Shown here: in pieces, positions 24,376-33,340 of the stretch
Numbering within the stretch: position 1 is the stretch's first letter
Layout: every line of letters begins with the position of its first letter
DNA from: Rhodobacter sp. Har01
Lineage (GTDB): Bacteria; Pseudomonadota; Alphaproteobacteria; Rhodobacterales; Rhodobacteraceae
Reading direction: 5' to 3'
Assembly (NCBI RefSeq): GCF_020564565.1
Contig: NZ_JAJCTD010000006.1
Span: 248,001-312,000, forward strand
DNA: 64,000 nucleotides
Position numbers and translations under genes: made by a program
The notes under the pieces: generated by a model
The model's input: the letters and a program-made list of their open reading frames with translations, nothing else
Told to the model about the DNA's origin: nothing
The model's database searches: none

Positions 24376-26574
24376 TCAGGCGCGGACGGTCAGGCGCGGC
24401 GTGCCTTCGGTGATGGTGCCGATGCGGGCCGCGGCGGCGTCGCCGGCGGCGTGAAGGCGGGCGAGCAGGGCCTTTGCGCGGTCGGCGGGGACGCAGGCGA
24501 GCAGCGGTCCGCAGGTCTGCGGGTCGAACAGCAGATCGGTTTCGGGGCCTGGGGGCGCGTCGATCTGTCCGTCAAGGGCGGCGCGGGTGGTGGGGGCAAG
24601 GCTGGAGTGCTGGCCCGCGGCCGCAAGCCGGACGGCGCCGGGAAGGCAGGGGATCGCGGCGCGGTCGAGGGTTGCGGCCACCCCCGAGGCCTGAAGGATT
24701 TCCAGCAGGTGGCCGGCCAGGCCGAAGCCGGTGACGTCGGTCATGGCATGGGCGGCGGGGGCCAGGATCGCGGCGGCGGGGCCAAGCGGGCGCGACATCG
24801 AGGCAAGGCAGGCCACCACGGATTCGCCCAGGATCAGGCCGGGAACGCGGGCCAGCGCCATCTCGGCGGCAAGGATGGTGCCGGTGCCGAGGGGCTTCGT
24901 CAGCAGGATCGCATCGCCGGGGCGGGCCTTGGCCTTGGTCACGGGCCGGTCGGCCAGGCCGGTGACGGTGAAGCCAAGGGTCAGTTCGTCGCCGATCGAG
25001 GTGTGTCCACCCACGAGGTCGGCGCCGGCCTCGCGGAAGGTCTCGGATGCGGCCTGCAGGATTTCGGACAGGGTCCGCTCTTGCAGGGTTTCGGAGAGGC
25101 GGGGCAGCGTGACCTGGGCCAGGGCGGCCTGCGGGGTGGCGCCCATGGCCCAGATGTCGCCCAGCGCGTGCAGGGCGGCCAGCCGCGCCATCAGGCGCGG
25201 GTCCAAGGTGAAGGCGCGCAGGTGGTCGGTGGTGAGGACCTGCACGCCGTGCGCCGCGCGCAGGAGAGCGGCGTCGTCGCCGGGGCCGGAGAGGACGTCG
25301 GCGCGGCGCGGCGGCGGCAGGGCGGCAAGGGCGGATTTCAGCGTGGCAGGGCCGATCTTGGCGCCGCAGCCGCCACAGAGGGGGCGGTCGCCCAAGGCCT
25401 CGGCCAGGCCCTCGGCGGCGGGGCTGGGCAGGCTGGGGGCCGCCATCGCGGGATAGTCGTTGAACATCGCCATGAAGCGGCGGTCGATACGGTCCTTCAG
25501 GCGCCAGAGCCAGGCGCCGCCGGTGCGCAGTCCGAACTTGTCGGCGACAGCGCCCTTGCCGCCGGTGGAGACCAGTTTCAGGTAGTCGCGCTGGGGGTGG
25601 TAGGCGTGCAGCGGCGCCCCGGTCAGGACGGCGCGGAGGTTGGCGTAAAGAACGGGCGCCTCGCGCACGGCGAAGACGCCGGCCTTGGGGCGGGGGGCAT
25701 GCGAAAGGTGGGCGCAGTCGCCGGCGGCGAAGACGGCCGGGTCGGAGGTCTGCAGCGTGGGGCCGACGGTGAGAAAGCCATCGTGGGTGGCGAGGCCGGT
25801 CTCGGCGAGCCAGGGCTGCGGCTGGGTGCCGGCGACAGCGAGGGTGAAGTCGGAGGCCAGGGTTTCGCCGCTGGAGAGGGTGACGGTGCCAGGGCCGATG
25901 GCGGTGGCGGTGGTGGCGGTGCGAACGGCGATGCCGGCTGCTTCGGCGTGGCGCAGCAGGGTGGCGCGGGCGGCGCGGCCGATGTTCGGCAGCACCTGGG
26001 GCGCGCGGTCGATCAGGGTGATCCGGGGCTGCGCGCCGGTGGCGCGGAGGCGGTGGGCAGAGGCGAGAGCCAGTTCCACGCCGCCGACGCCGGCGCCGAG
26101 GATGACGAGGCGGGGGGTTGGCAGGGCGCGGGCGACGAAGGCGGTCCAGGCGTCTGCATAGGCCCCGAGGGGCTTGGCCGAGACCGCGTTTTCGGCATAG
26201 CCGGCGATCTCGGGCAGGCCCGAGCCGATGCCGATGTCGATGGAGGCAAGGTCGTAGGGCAGCGCAGGACGGCCGTCGAGGTGGATCAGCCGGGCGGCCG
26301 GGTCAAGGCCGGTGGCACGGGACAGGATCACCCGGGCGCCGGCATGGCGGGCGAGGCGGACGAGGTCGATCATGATCTCGTCACGAGCGTAGTGGCCGGC
26401 GATCAGACCGGGCAGCATGCCGGTGTAGGGCGCGGCGGGGCCGGGGTTGACGACCGTCAGCCGGACGCCAGGCATGGGCGCCATGGCCCAGCTGCGCAGG
26501 ACAAGGGCATGGGCATGGCCGCCGCCGACAAGGACAAGGTCGCGGACCAGCGGGAGGGGGGCGGAGGGCGTCAT
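24376..26574 (-). CDS. selD: Selenophosphate synthetase fused to an FAD oxidoreductase
   Basis: 732 residues in two domains. Residues 1 to about 380 are a pyridine-nucleotide-disulfide/NDH-2-like FAD oxidoreductase, with LVLVGGGHAHA at the N-terminus, ILGAGVGGVELALA, and AAGDCAHL near 300. The SelD domain follows, with Cys403 in LCGGCGAKIG at the catalytic Cys position (the second Cys of the E. coli GCGCK motif is Ala here), DDAALL, and VTGFGLAGHLLEI. SelD makes selenophosphate from selenide and ATP. The same fusion is known in other bacteria; the oxidoreductase may prepare the selenium donor. Start 26574 places GGGHAH near residue 17. Confidence 0.94.
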   Translation of the reverse strand: MTPSAPLPLVRDLVLVGGGHAHALVLRSWAMAPMPGVRLTVVNPGPAAPYTGMLPGLIAGHYARDEIMIDLVRLARHAGARVILSRATGLDPAARLIHLDGRPALPYDLASIDIGIGSGLPEIAGYAENAVSAKPLGAYADAWTAFVARALPTPRLVILGAGVGGVELALASAHRLRATGAQPRITLIDRAPQVLPNIGRAARATLLRHAEAAGIAVRTATTATAIGPGTVTLSSGETLASDFTLAVAGTQPQPWLAETGLATHDGFLTVGPTLQTSDPAVFAAGDCAHLSHAPRPKAGVFAVREAPVLYANLRAVLTGAPLHAYHPQRDYLKLVSTGGKGAVADKFGLRTGGAWLWRLKDRIDRRFMAMFNDYPAMAAPSLPSPAAEGLAEALGDRPLCGGCGAKIGPATLKSALAALPPPRRADVLSGPGDDAALLRAAHGVQVLTTDHLRAFTLDPRLMARLAALHALGDIWAMGATPQAALAQVTLPRLSETLQERTLSEILQAASETFREAGADLVGGHTSIGDELTLGFTVTGLADRPVTKAKARPGDAILLTKPLGTGTILAAEMALARVPGLILGESVVACLASMSRPLGPAAAILAPAAHAMTDVTGFGLAGHLLEILQASGVAATLDRAAIPCLPGAVRLAAAGQHSSLAPTTRAALDGQIDAPPGPETDLLFDPQTCGPLLACVPADRAKALLARLHAAGDAAAARIGTITEGTPRLTVRA

Positions 26575-26870
26575 GGCAAAGGGGATAGCGGCGACAGGGT
26601 GCAAAGGCCAGAGGGGGCGAAGGTGCGGGCGGGTCACAAGGCGGTGCGTCCGCCAGGGTGGCCGCGTGCCCTTCATCGCGTCGGCTGGGCGCGCGCCCAG
26701 GCGACGCGGGGTGTGCCTCTGGCGGGGCTGTTGCGGACAGAAAACGGACAGCGAATCCGCCATTTCCCTGCGCAAGGCGCCGCACTGCCTGGTCAGGGGC
26801 AGACCACCGGCAGATCCCGGCCCCGGCGAGGCGTTTCCTTTGCGGGCCGCCTGGCCTAGGCTTTGCGGCC
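26575..26870. other. Intergenic region between selD and rpoN starts
   Basis: 296 bases between divergent genes. In-frame extensions of both neighbours into it are possible but read as low-complexity, Pro/Arg-rich translation. I see no convincing promoter, hairpin or RNA gene. Confidence 0.4.
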
Positions 26871-28139
26871 ATGAAGTCGCGCACCCGGATCACTGTTGCC
26901 CAAAGCCAGCGACTGTCGCTGAACACCTCGCTGTCGGCGGCGATCCGGGTGCTGCGCACCGACGCTGCGGGGTTGTCGCGCTTTCTTGAGGAGCAGGCGG
27001 CGGACAACCCGGCGCTGGGTGTCGAGTGGGCCGTCCCCGCAGCCCCCGAGTGGTTGCCGCGCTGGGGCGGGTCGCTGGCGCGTCTGCACGACGGCGGTCC
27101 GGGCGACGTCGAGGTGGCGGATGCCGGGCCCAGCCTGGCTGCGCATGTGGCGGCGGGCATTGCGGCGCTTGGCCTTTCAGCGCGGGCGCTGCGGGTGGCC
27201 GAAGCCCTGTCCGAGGCGCTGGGGCCCGCCGGTTGGCTGGTGCGGCCGCTGGCGGAGGTCGCCGCCGAAGTGGGGGCGACACCGACCGAGACCGAGGCGG
27301 TGCTGGAGCGGCTGCAGCGGCTGGAGCCGGCCGGTCTTTTTGCGCGCAACCTTGAGGAATGCCTGCGGTTGCAGGCGGCCGAAGCGGGCGATCTGGATGC
27401 GGTGATGGCAGGCGTCCTGTGCCGTCTGCCCCTGCTGGCGGCGGGCGAGACGGCGCGCATTGCCCGGGCGCTGGACTGCCCCGAGGCCGAGGTGTTGCGC
27501 GCGGTGCAGCGGTTGCGCCGCTATGACCCCAAGCCGGGCGCCCGGTTCGCGCCGGGTGCGGCGCCGGTGGCCGAGCCGGACCTGACGGTGCGGCAAGGCC
27601 CCGAGGGCTGGGAAGTGGCGCTGAACCGGGGCGCGCTGCCGACGCTGTCGCTGCGCGAGGGACCGGGGCGGGCCGAGGCGAAGGCGCTGATGCGGCTGGT
27701 CGAGGGGCGCAACGCCACCCTGCTGCGGGTCGCGCGGGATATCCTGCAGCGCCAGGCGGCGGCGCTGGACCAGGGCTTTGCCGCGCTGGTGCCAATGGGC
27801 ATGGCCGAGGTGGCCGAAGCGGTGGGGCTGCATCCGGCGACGGTCAGCCGGGTGGTTGCCGGAACTGCCATCGACACTCCGCGCGGCACCTGGTGGCTGC
27901 GGGCGCTGTTCTCGCAGGCCGTGGGCGAGGACGGCCGGGCCTCGGCGGCTCTGCGCGAGTCCCTGGCGCGGTTGGTGGCGGCAGAGAACCCCGCTGCACC
28001 GCTGACCGATGAGGCGCTGGCGATGGAACTGTCAGCGACGGGTGCGCCGGTGGCACGCCGCACGGTGGCCAAGTACCGGGGTATGCTGGGCATTCCCGCC
28101 GCCCATGCCCGCCGCCGCCGCCCGGCCCAGCGGCAATAG
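26871..28139 (+). CDS. rpoN: RNA polymerase sigma-54 factor
   Basis: 422 residues. Region I is present (QSQRLSLNTSLSAAIRVL, residues 11-28, activator-response region); the acidic region II is short or absent. The core-binding part follows, then the HTH near 325-345 (LHPATVSRVVAGT) and the RpoN box ARRTVAKYRG at 395-404, where canonical AxRTVAKYRE ends in Glu. Sigma-54 directs transcription from -24/-12 promoters with enhancer-binding activators. It stands alone: the usual lptB upstream and hpf/ptsN downstream are absent. That is a pattern of secondary rpoN copies in Rhodobacteraceae, so it may be specialised rather than the housekeeping copy. Confidence 0.95.
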   Translation: MKSRTRITVAQSQRLSLNTSLSAAIRVLRTDAAGLSRFLEEQAADNPALGVEWAVPAAPEWLPRWGGSLARLHDGGPGDVEVADAGPSLAAHVAAGIAALGLSARALRVAEALSEALGPAGWLVRPLAEVAAEVGATPTETEAVLERLQRLEPAGLFARNLEECLRLQAAEAGDLDAVMAGVLCRLPLLAAGETARIARALDCPEAEVLRAVQRLRRYDPKPGARFAPGAAPVAEPDLTVRQGPEGWEVALNRGALPTLSLREGPGRAEAKALMRLVEGRNATLLRVARDILQRQAAALDQGFAALVPMGMAEVAEAVGLHPATVSRVVAGTAIDTPRGTWWLRALFSQAVGEDGRASAALRESLARLVAAENPAAPLTDEALAMELSATGAPVARRTVAKYRGMLGIPAAHARRRRPAQRQ

Positions 28140-28243
28140 GCGGGCCAAGGGCGCCATCCGCGACGGGAAATGTCGCATCCGGGGGTGACCTTTCCGCGTG
28201 GCTGGCCTAGCTGGGGCAGAGAGCGCAACAAGGGCAGCAGGCG

Positions 28244-30283
28244 ATGGCGTATTTCCTGGGCGTGGACACCGGCGGCACCTACACCGATGCGGTGATCCTG
28301 GACGAAGCGTCCAATCGCATCCTGGGCAAGGCCAAGGCACTGACCAGCCGGCACGACCTGGCCTTGGGCATCGGCGAGGCAGTCGATGCGGCGCTGGCCG
28401 CCTCGGGGGTTTCGGCCGGTGACGTGGCTCTGGTGTCGCTGTCCACCACGCTGGCGACGAATGCGCTGGTCGAGGGCCAGGGCGGCCGGGTGGCGCTGGT
28501 CGCCATCGGCTTCGACGACGATGACCTTGGCCGGGCGGGACTGGCCGAGGCACTGAAGGGCGATCCGGTGATCCGGCTGGCGGGCGGCCACAGCCATGCC
28601 GGGCTTGAAGCGCGCAAGCTGGACCTGGCCGCACTGGAGGCGGCGGCGGCCGAGCATGGGCCTGAGGTGATGGGCTTTGCCGTGGCGGCGCGCTTCGCCA
28701 CCCGCAATCCGGGGCACGAGGTGGCCGCAAGGGACGCGATCCGGCGGTTGACGGGGCGGCCGGTGACCTGTTCGCATGAGTTGTCGGCGCAGCTGAACGG
28801 GCCGAAACGCGCGCTGACGGCGGTGCTGAACGCCCGGCTGATCGGCATGATCGACCGACTGGTGGCGGCCTGCGAGCGGCATCTGGCGCTGGTCGGCATC
28901 GCTGCGCCCCTGATGGTGGTGCGCGGCGACGGGGCGCTGATTTCGGCGGCGATGGTGCGGGAGCGCCCGATCGAGACCATCCTGTCCGGCCCGGCCGCCA
29001 GCATCGTCGGTGCGCGTTGGCTGACCGGGGCCAAGGACGCGCTGGTCAGCGACATCGGCGGCACCACCACGGATGTGGCGCTGCTCAAGGACGGCCTGCC
29101 CGAGATCGACCCGCAGGGCGCGCGGGTGGGCGGCTTGCGCACCATGGTCGAGGCGGTGGCGATGCGCACCACGGGCCTGGGCGGCGACAGCGAGGTGCAC
29201 TTGCTGCACGAAGGGCTGGCCGGCGCCCTGCGGCTGGGGCCGCGGCGGCTGATCCCGGTTTCGCTGCTGGCGGTGGACCACGGGCCGATGGTGCATGCCG
29301 CACTGGACCGCTGGCTGGCGGCCGAGACCACGGGCGAGTTCGACGGCCGTTTCGTGCTGCCGATGGCGGGGGCGCAGGCCGGTGGGCTGACCGCCCGCGA
29401 ACAGGCGGTGCTGGCGCGGATCACCTGGGCGATGCCGGTGACGCAGGCGCTGTCTAGCCGGCTGGAGGCCGCGGCGCTGGAGCGGCTCGTGGCGCGCGGG
29501 CTGGCGATGCTGTCGGGGGTGACGCCGTCGGATGCCAGCCACGTGTTGGGCCGGCTGCACGCTTGGGACGGGCTGGCGGCGGAAAAGGCACTGCGGCTGA
29601 CGGCACGGCGGCGGACCGGCGCGGGCGAGCGGTTCGCCGCCGGCCCCGAGCCGCTGGCGCGGGCCATCGTCGACCAGCTGACGCAGCAGACGGCGGATTG
29701 CCTGCTGGAGGCGGCCTTTGCCGAAGACCCCGGGTTTGCCGGCGAAGACCCGGTGGCGCTGGCGCGGCACCGGCTGACGCAGGCCGGGCTGCACCGGCAC
29801 CGCGGCGTGGTCGAGGTCAGCGCCCGGCTGGCGGTGCCGGTGATCGGACTGGGCGCCTCGGCCGCGTCCTACTACGGCGCGGTGGGGGAATGCCTGGGCT
29901 GCGACATGATCCTGCCCGAACATGCCGACGTGGCCAATGCCATCGGCGCAGTGGCGGGGCAGGTCAGCCAGCGGGTGCAGGGCCTGGTGACCTCGCCCGC
30001 GCAGGGGCGGTTCGTGGCACATCTGCCCGACGGTCCGCGCGCCTGGGGCGACCGCGACGCGGCGCTGGACGCGATGGAGGCCGCACTGCGGGCCGAGGCG
30101 GAGGCCCGCGCCCGGCTGGCCGGCGCGGTGGACCTGCGCATCGAGGCCCGGCGCGAGCTGCGCGAGGTGGACATCGAGGGCCAGCGGATGTTCGTCGAAG
30201 GCACGGTGACCGTCACCGCCAGCGGCCGGCCACGGGTGGCGCGCGAGCCGGCGGGCGAGCCGGCTGGGCCGATTTCCCCTTGA
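28244..30283 (+). CDS. Hydantoinase/oxoprolinase-family protein (HyuA-like)
   Basis: 679 residues. The N-terminal Hydant_A_N domain begins GVDTGGTYTDAVI (6-18), an actin/hexokinase-like phosphate loop. The central hydantoinase A domain contains VSDIGGTTTDVALL near 268-281 and TILSGPAASIVGA. Family members perform ATP-dependent opening of 5-oxoproline, hydantoins or related lactams, or act as acetone/acetophenone carboxylase subunits. The usual HyuB partner is not adjacent, so a stand-alone enzyme is implied and the substrate is unknown. ATG 28244 is preceded by AAGGGCAGCAGG. A tRNA gene lies 35 bp past the stop. Confidence 0.9.
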   Translation: MAYFLGVDTGGTYTDAVILDEASNRILGKAKALTSRHDLALGIGEAVDAALAASGVSAGDVALVSLSTTLATNALVEGQGGRVALVAIGFDDDDLGRAGLAEALKGDPVIRLAGGHSHAGLEARKLDLAALEAAAAEHGPEVMGFAVAARFATRNPGHEVAARDAIRRLTGRPVTCSHELSAQLNGPKRALTAVLNARLIGMIDRLVAACERHLALVGIAAPLMVVRGDGALISAAMVRERPIETILSGPAASIVGARWLTGAKDALVSDIGGTTTDVALLKDGLPEIDPQGARVGGLRTMVEAVAMRTTGLGGDSEVHLLHEGLAGALRLGPRRLIPVSLLAVDHGPMVHAALDRWLAAETTGEFDGRFVLPMAGAQAGGLTAREQAVLARITWAMPVTQALSSRLEAAALERLVARGLAMLSGVTPSDASHVLGRLHAWDGLAAEKALRLTARRRTGAGERFAAGPEPLARAIVDQLTQQTADCLLEAAFAEDPGFAGEDPVALARHRLTQAGLHRHRGVVEVSARLAVPVIGLGASAASYYGAVGECLGCDMILPEHADVANAIGAVAGQVSQRVQGLVTSPAQGRFVAHLPDGPRAWGDRDAALDAMEAALRAEAEARARLAGAVDLRIEARRELREVDIEGQRMFVEGTVTVTASGRPRVAREPAGEPAGPISP

Positions 30284-30318
30284 CGCCCCAGCGGGCGCCG
30301 CGTAATTCGCCCGCCAGT

Positions 30319-30395
30319 GGCTAGGTAGCTCAGTTGGTTAGAGCATGCGACTCATAATCGCAGGGTCGGGGGTTCGAGTCCCCCCCTCGCCACCA
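30319..30395 (+). tRNA. tRNA-Met (CAT anticodon), elongator type
   Basis: A 77-nt cloverleaf with CCA encoded. D stem GCTC/GAGC, anticodon stem TGCGA/TCGCA with loop CTCATAA (anticodon CAT), T stem GGGGG/CCCCC with TTCGAGT, discriminator A. The acceptor stem GGCTAGG/CCTCGCC pairs at six of seven positions, with a T-C mismatch at 4-69. The GGCTA start resembles E. coli elongator tRNA-Met. The lysidine-modified tRNA-Ile2 also has CAT, so Ile2 is not excluded. Confidence 0.88.
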
Positions 30396-30433
30396 CTTCC
30401 CCCCAATTCGACAAGGTCCGGGTGCTGCGCGGT

Positions 30434-32020
30434 TCAGGGTAGCCGGTAGAGGTAGAGGTGCGTTCCGGCCAGCCAGCCGTCGCCGACCGGTGACAGCGGC
30501 AGCGACTGCGGGCCGCCGGCGATCAGAAGGCCGCCGGGATGCGCGGCGATCCAGGACGCCAGCGCTTCCGTGTCCAGTGGCTGGATCGGGGCGGCAAGGC
30601 GAGCGGTGAAGCCGAATTCGCCCTGGTAGCGCCGGCCGACGATGCCGATGCCAGCCTGCGGCGCGCGGGCCAACTCGGCGGCGAAGCGGGCGGTGTCGAA
30701 ATGTTCCTGCAGCGGCGCCCGCAGGGCGAGGTGGACAACCACAAGGGACGCCGGCGCGACCAGCGCCCAGGCAACCGTTGGGGCGCGGCGGCCGGCAAAG
30801 GCCAGCGCCAGCAGCAGCCCGATGGCCAGCCCGCCGGGCAGCGCCAGGTCCAGTGGGCCCAGCGAAGTGACCGGCGCGCCGTCGATCTGCGCGGCCCCGG
30901 TCGACAAAAGCCAGGCCCAGACCAGCACCGGCGCGGTGACCAGCAGGCTGAGCGCGGCCGGCCCCAGTCCGGGGCGGGGCGGCGGAACGGCGGCCAGTGC
31001 CAACGCAGCCGCGGGCAGGGCCGGCAGCAGGTAGTGCACCTGCTTGCCCGAGATCAGCGAGAACAGCACCAGCGTTGCGCCGCCCCAGATTGCCAACGCC
31101 CGGGCACGGCGATCCCGGAACAGCCCGCGCGAGGCCAGGCCGCGCAGCACCGGCCCGCGCCAGGCCCAGGGCCAGAGCAGCACCGGCAGGGCCGCAAGAA
31201 AGAACCAGAACGGCCGCGCGTGGTCGAAGGCGTTGACCATGCGTCCGGCACTTTGCCGCCACAGCACCTCGGCCCGGTATTCGGGCCCGCCCAGCCACAG
31301 CGCCGGACCCAGCCAGAGGCCGATGATCGCCAGCGCCACGGCCAGCGCCCCAAGCAGGCTTGCGAACCAGGCGACGGGGCGGCCATCGGGGGGGGCCATG
31401 CTCCACAGCGGGCGGGTCAGGGCCAGCGGCACCAGATGGACCAGAACAACCGGCCCCTTGGCCAAGACCCCGAAGGCCAGCGCCGCCCCCAGCAGGGCGA
31501 TGGCGGGCCAGCCTTTGCCCCGGTCGATCTGCCACAGGGCCAGCACACCCACCAGCACGGCCACGCACAGCATGGTGTCGAACATGGTCAGCGAGCCATA
31601 GAGCACGAAGATCCCGGTCGAGGCGAGGATGAGCGCGGCCCGCCCGCCGAGGCCGGGCCGTTCGGGAAAGAGCCGGTCGCCCAGCCGCCAGGTCAGTGCC
31701 ACGGCCAGCACGCCGAAGGCCGGAGCCACCAGCCGGGCGGCGACCTCGCTGACCCCGGTCAGCGACCAGACCAGGTTGATCAGCCAGAACAGCAGCGGCG
31801 GCTTGTGGGCGTAGATCTCGCCGTTCAGGTGCGGAACGATGGCCGAGCCGGCGCCGTGCATCTCCCAGGCGACGGTGAGGTATCGTGTCTCGTCCACCGG
31901 CAGCAGCGGGCGCAGTTGCGGCAGCACCAGCGCCCAGACCAGCGCCAGGCCCAGCGCAAGAAGGCCGTGGAGGCGGCCGACGCCGGCGGCGTCCGCCGGC
32001 ATGGCGGTCGTCGGGGTCAT
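30434..32020 (-). CDS. ArnT-like GT-C glycosyltransferase (family 39/83)
   Basis: About 528 residues with some ten to twelve transmembrane helices. The first periplasmic loop carries PVDETRYLTVAWEM, the Asp-Glu catalytic motif of GT-C transferases such as ArnT, followed by HKPPLLFWL. Such enzymes move a sugar from undecaprenyl-phosphate to lipid A or another periplasmic acceptor. It is third in an operon with a GT2 (which would make the lipid-linked sugar) and a LAB_N protein, so lipid A or envelope glycan decoration is likely. The start is uncertain: ATG 32020 fits the family length; ATG 32083 is in frame, 6 bp after the previous stop, with AGGGA upstream. Confidence 0.88.
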   Translation of the reverse strand: MTPTTAMPADAAGVGRLHGLLALGLALVWALVLPQLRPLLPVDETRYLTVAWEMHGAGSAIVPHLNGEIYAHKPPLLFWLINLVWSLTGVSEVAARLVAPAFGVLAVALTWRLGDRLFPERPGLGGRAALILASTGIFVLYGSLTMFDTMLCVAVLVGVLALWQIDRGKGWPAIALLGAALAFGVLAKGPVVLVHLVPLALTRPLWSMAPPDGRPVAWFASLLGALAVALAIIGLWLGPALWLGGPEYRAEVLWRQSAGRMVNAFDHARPFWFFLAALPVLLWPWAWRGPVLRGLASRGLFRDRRARALAIWGGATLVLFSLISGKQVHYLLPALPAAALALAAVPPPRPGLGPAALSLLVTAPVLVWAWLLSTGAAQIDGAPVTSLGPLDLALPGGLAIGLLLALAFAGRRAPTVAWALVAPASLVVVHLALRAPLQEHFDTARFAAELARAPQAGIGIVGRRYQGEFGFTARLAAPIQPLDTEALASWIAAHPGGLLIAGGPQSLPLSPVGDGWLAGTHLYLYRLP

Positions 32021-32089
32021 GCGAGGTGGCTTTCGCCAGATGGCGGCAGGGCCGCTGCGGGCCACCGGGGATGCTCTAGGCACATGGGT

Positions 32090-32389
32090 CTAGCTGTCCC
32101 TGCTGGAATGGATGAGCCACAGGTTGCGGGCATAGATCACCACGCCCAGCAACTGGCCCAGCACGAAGACCGGGTCCTTGCGGTACAGCGCATAGGCCAG
32201 AAGCATCACCCCCCCGACCAGCGAGAAGTACCAGAACGCCACCGGCACGACGGAGGATCGCGCCCGCTCGGACGCGATCCACTGCACCAGGAAGCGCGCG
32301 GTGAACATCAACTGGGCGGACAGGCCGAAGATCACCCAGCCAAGTTCGGTTCCGCTGTGGACGTGAAGCACCTGCATGAGCCAGTTCAT
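32090..32389 (-). CDS. LAB_N (lipid-A-disaccharide synthase N-terminal) small membrane protein
   Basis: 99 residues with three hydrophobic segments and the LAB_N signature: FTARFLVQWIASERARSSVV (about 30-49), then PVAFWYFSLVGG and KDPVFVLGQLLGV. These stand-alone proteins resemble EmrE-like half transporters and occur next to ArnT/ArnC-type genes, where they may flip the lipid-linked sugar. It overlaps the GT2 gene by 4 bp, indicating one operon. The name reflects domain naming only; it has no LpxB catalytic domain. Confidence 0.93.
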   Translation of the reverse strand: MNWLMQVLHVHSGTELGWVIFGLSAQLMFTARFLVQWIASERARSSVVPVAFWYFSLVGGVMLLAYALYRKDPVFVLGQLLGVVIYARNLWLIHSSRDS

Positions 32390-33147
32390 GGCGCTTTTCC
32401 CTGCCGCGGTGCCCCGCGGAGTATCTCTTCGGGCCGGCTTTTCTTGCGACGCCGCAACAGCCAGGCCACGCCCATCAGATCGAAGATGCCGACCAGCCCG
32501 CGCTGCAGGTTCGAGTAGTGCGATCGCCCGCCCTCGCGCGGGCGGTGCGACACGTCCACATGTGCGATCTCCCAGCTGTCGCGCGCGAACAGCGCCGGCA
32601 GGTAGCGGTGCATGTGGTCGAAGTAGGGCAGGGCCAGAAACGCGTCGCGCCGGAAGGCCTTGAGCCCGCAGCCGGTGTCGCGGGTGGCATCCTTCAGCAC
32701 GCGCGCCCGCAGCCCGTTGGCAAAGCGCGAGGCGAGGCGGCGCGCCAGGCTGTCCTGACGGGCCAGGCGCTGGCCGGCGACCAGACCGATGCCTGCGGCA
32801 TCAGGCGCCGCAAAGGGGGCGACCAGGCGCGGAATCTCCTCCGGCGGGTTCTGCCCGTCGCCGTCCAGCGTGCAAATCAGGCCATGGCGCGCCGCGCGCA
32901 CGCCCGAGTGAACGGCGGCGGATTGCCCGCCCGAGCGGTCATGCCGGAGCACCCGCAGCCGAGGTTCGCGGGTCATGGCGGCGGCAAGCAGGTCGGCCAT
33001 GCCATCGTCCGAGCCATCGTCCACGACGATGACTTCCCAAGCCGCAAAAGCTGCGGCGCTGCGGACGATCCCGTCAACCAATGCGATGATGTTGCTGGCC
33101 TCGTTCCGGCAAGGCACAACGATCGAGACTTCCAAGGAAACGGTCAT
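32386..33147 (-). CDS. Family 2 glycosyltransferase (ArnC/DPM1-like)
   Basis: 253 residues. VSIVVPCRNEASNI (about 7-20) opens the GT-A fold, VIVVDDGSDDG is the first nucleotide-binding Asp motif, and CTLDGDGQNPPEEI contains the metal-binding DxD-type residues. C-terminal SHYSNLQRGLVGIFD is typical of polyprenyl-phosphate glycosyltransferases. It lacks the two C-terminal membrane helices of GtrB/ArnC, so it is probably peripheral. The inferred role is to load a sugar onto undecaprenyl phosphate for the ArnT-like enzyme. Start 33147 is where family homology begins. A perfect 9-1-9 palindrome lies 34 bp upstream. Confidence 0.92.
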   Translation of the reverse strand: MTVSLEVSIVVPCRNEASNIIALVDGIVRSAAAFAAWEVIVVDDGSDDGMADLLAAAMTREPRLRVLRHDRSGGQSAAVHSGVRAARHGLICTLDGDGQNPPEEIPRLVAPFAAPDAAGIGLVAGQRLARQDSLARRLASRFANGLRARVLKDATRDTGCGLKAFRRDAFLALPYFDHMHRYLPALFARDSWEIAHVDVSHRPREGGRSHYSNLQRGLVGIFDLMGVAWLLRRRKKSRPEEILRGAPRQGKAP

Positions 33148-33181
33148 TCCATAGATTGCAGCCGACGGATCGGCCGACACG

Positions 33182-33200
33182 GCGCCACATGATGTGGCGC
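33182..33200. promoter_or_regulatory. 19-bp palindrome upstream of the glycan operon
   Basis: Perfect arms GCGCCACAT and ATGTGGCGC around one G. It is 34 bp before the GT2 start, the position of an operator, but too short-looped to be a good terminator hairpin. Confidence 0.55.
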
Positions 33201-33340
33201 ACACTATGCCAGGGGAACGGTGTCGTCCATATGTCTGGGACCCGCGGACGCCCATTTGCCGGGGCTTGTCACCGGCAATAGGCAGGCGCTGAAGTCGCCC
33301 GGCAGGAGCAGCACCCGGGCCGGTCGCGCGCCGGAGCGGT

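Noticed and set aside
24295..26859. 854-codon plus-strand open frame opposite selD
   Set aside because: Gly/Ala/Asp-rich shadow of the SelD fusion gene; no family features.
27521..30022. 833-codon minus-strand open frame opposite the hydantoinase-like gene
   Set aside because: Arg/Gln/Pro-rich shadow crossing two real plus-strand genes.
32090..32389. Annotation of the 99-residue protein as lipid-A-disaccharide synthase
   Set aside because: Only the LAB_N membrane domain is present; the glycosyltransferase domain of LpxB is absent.
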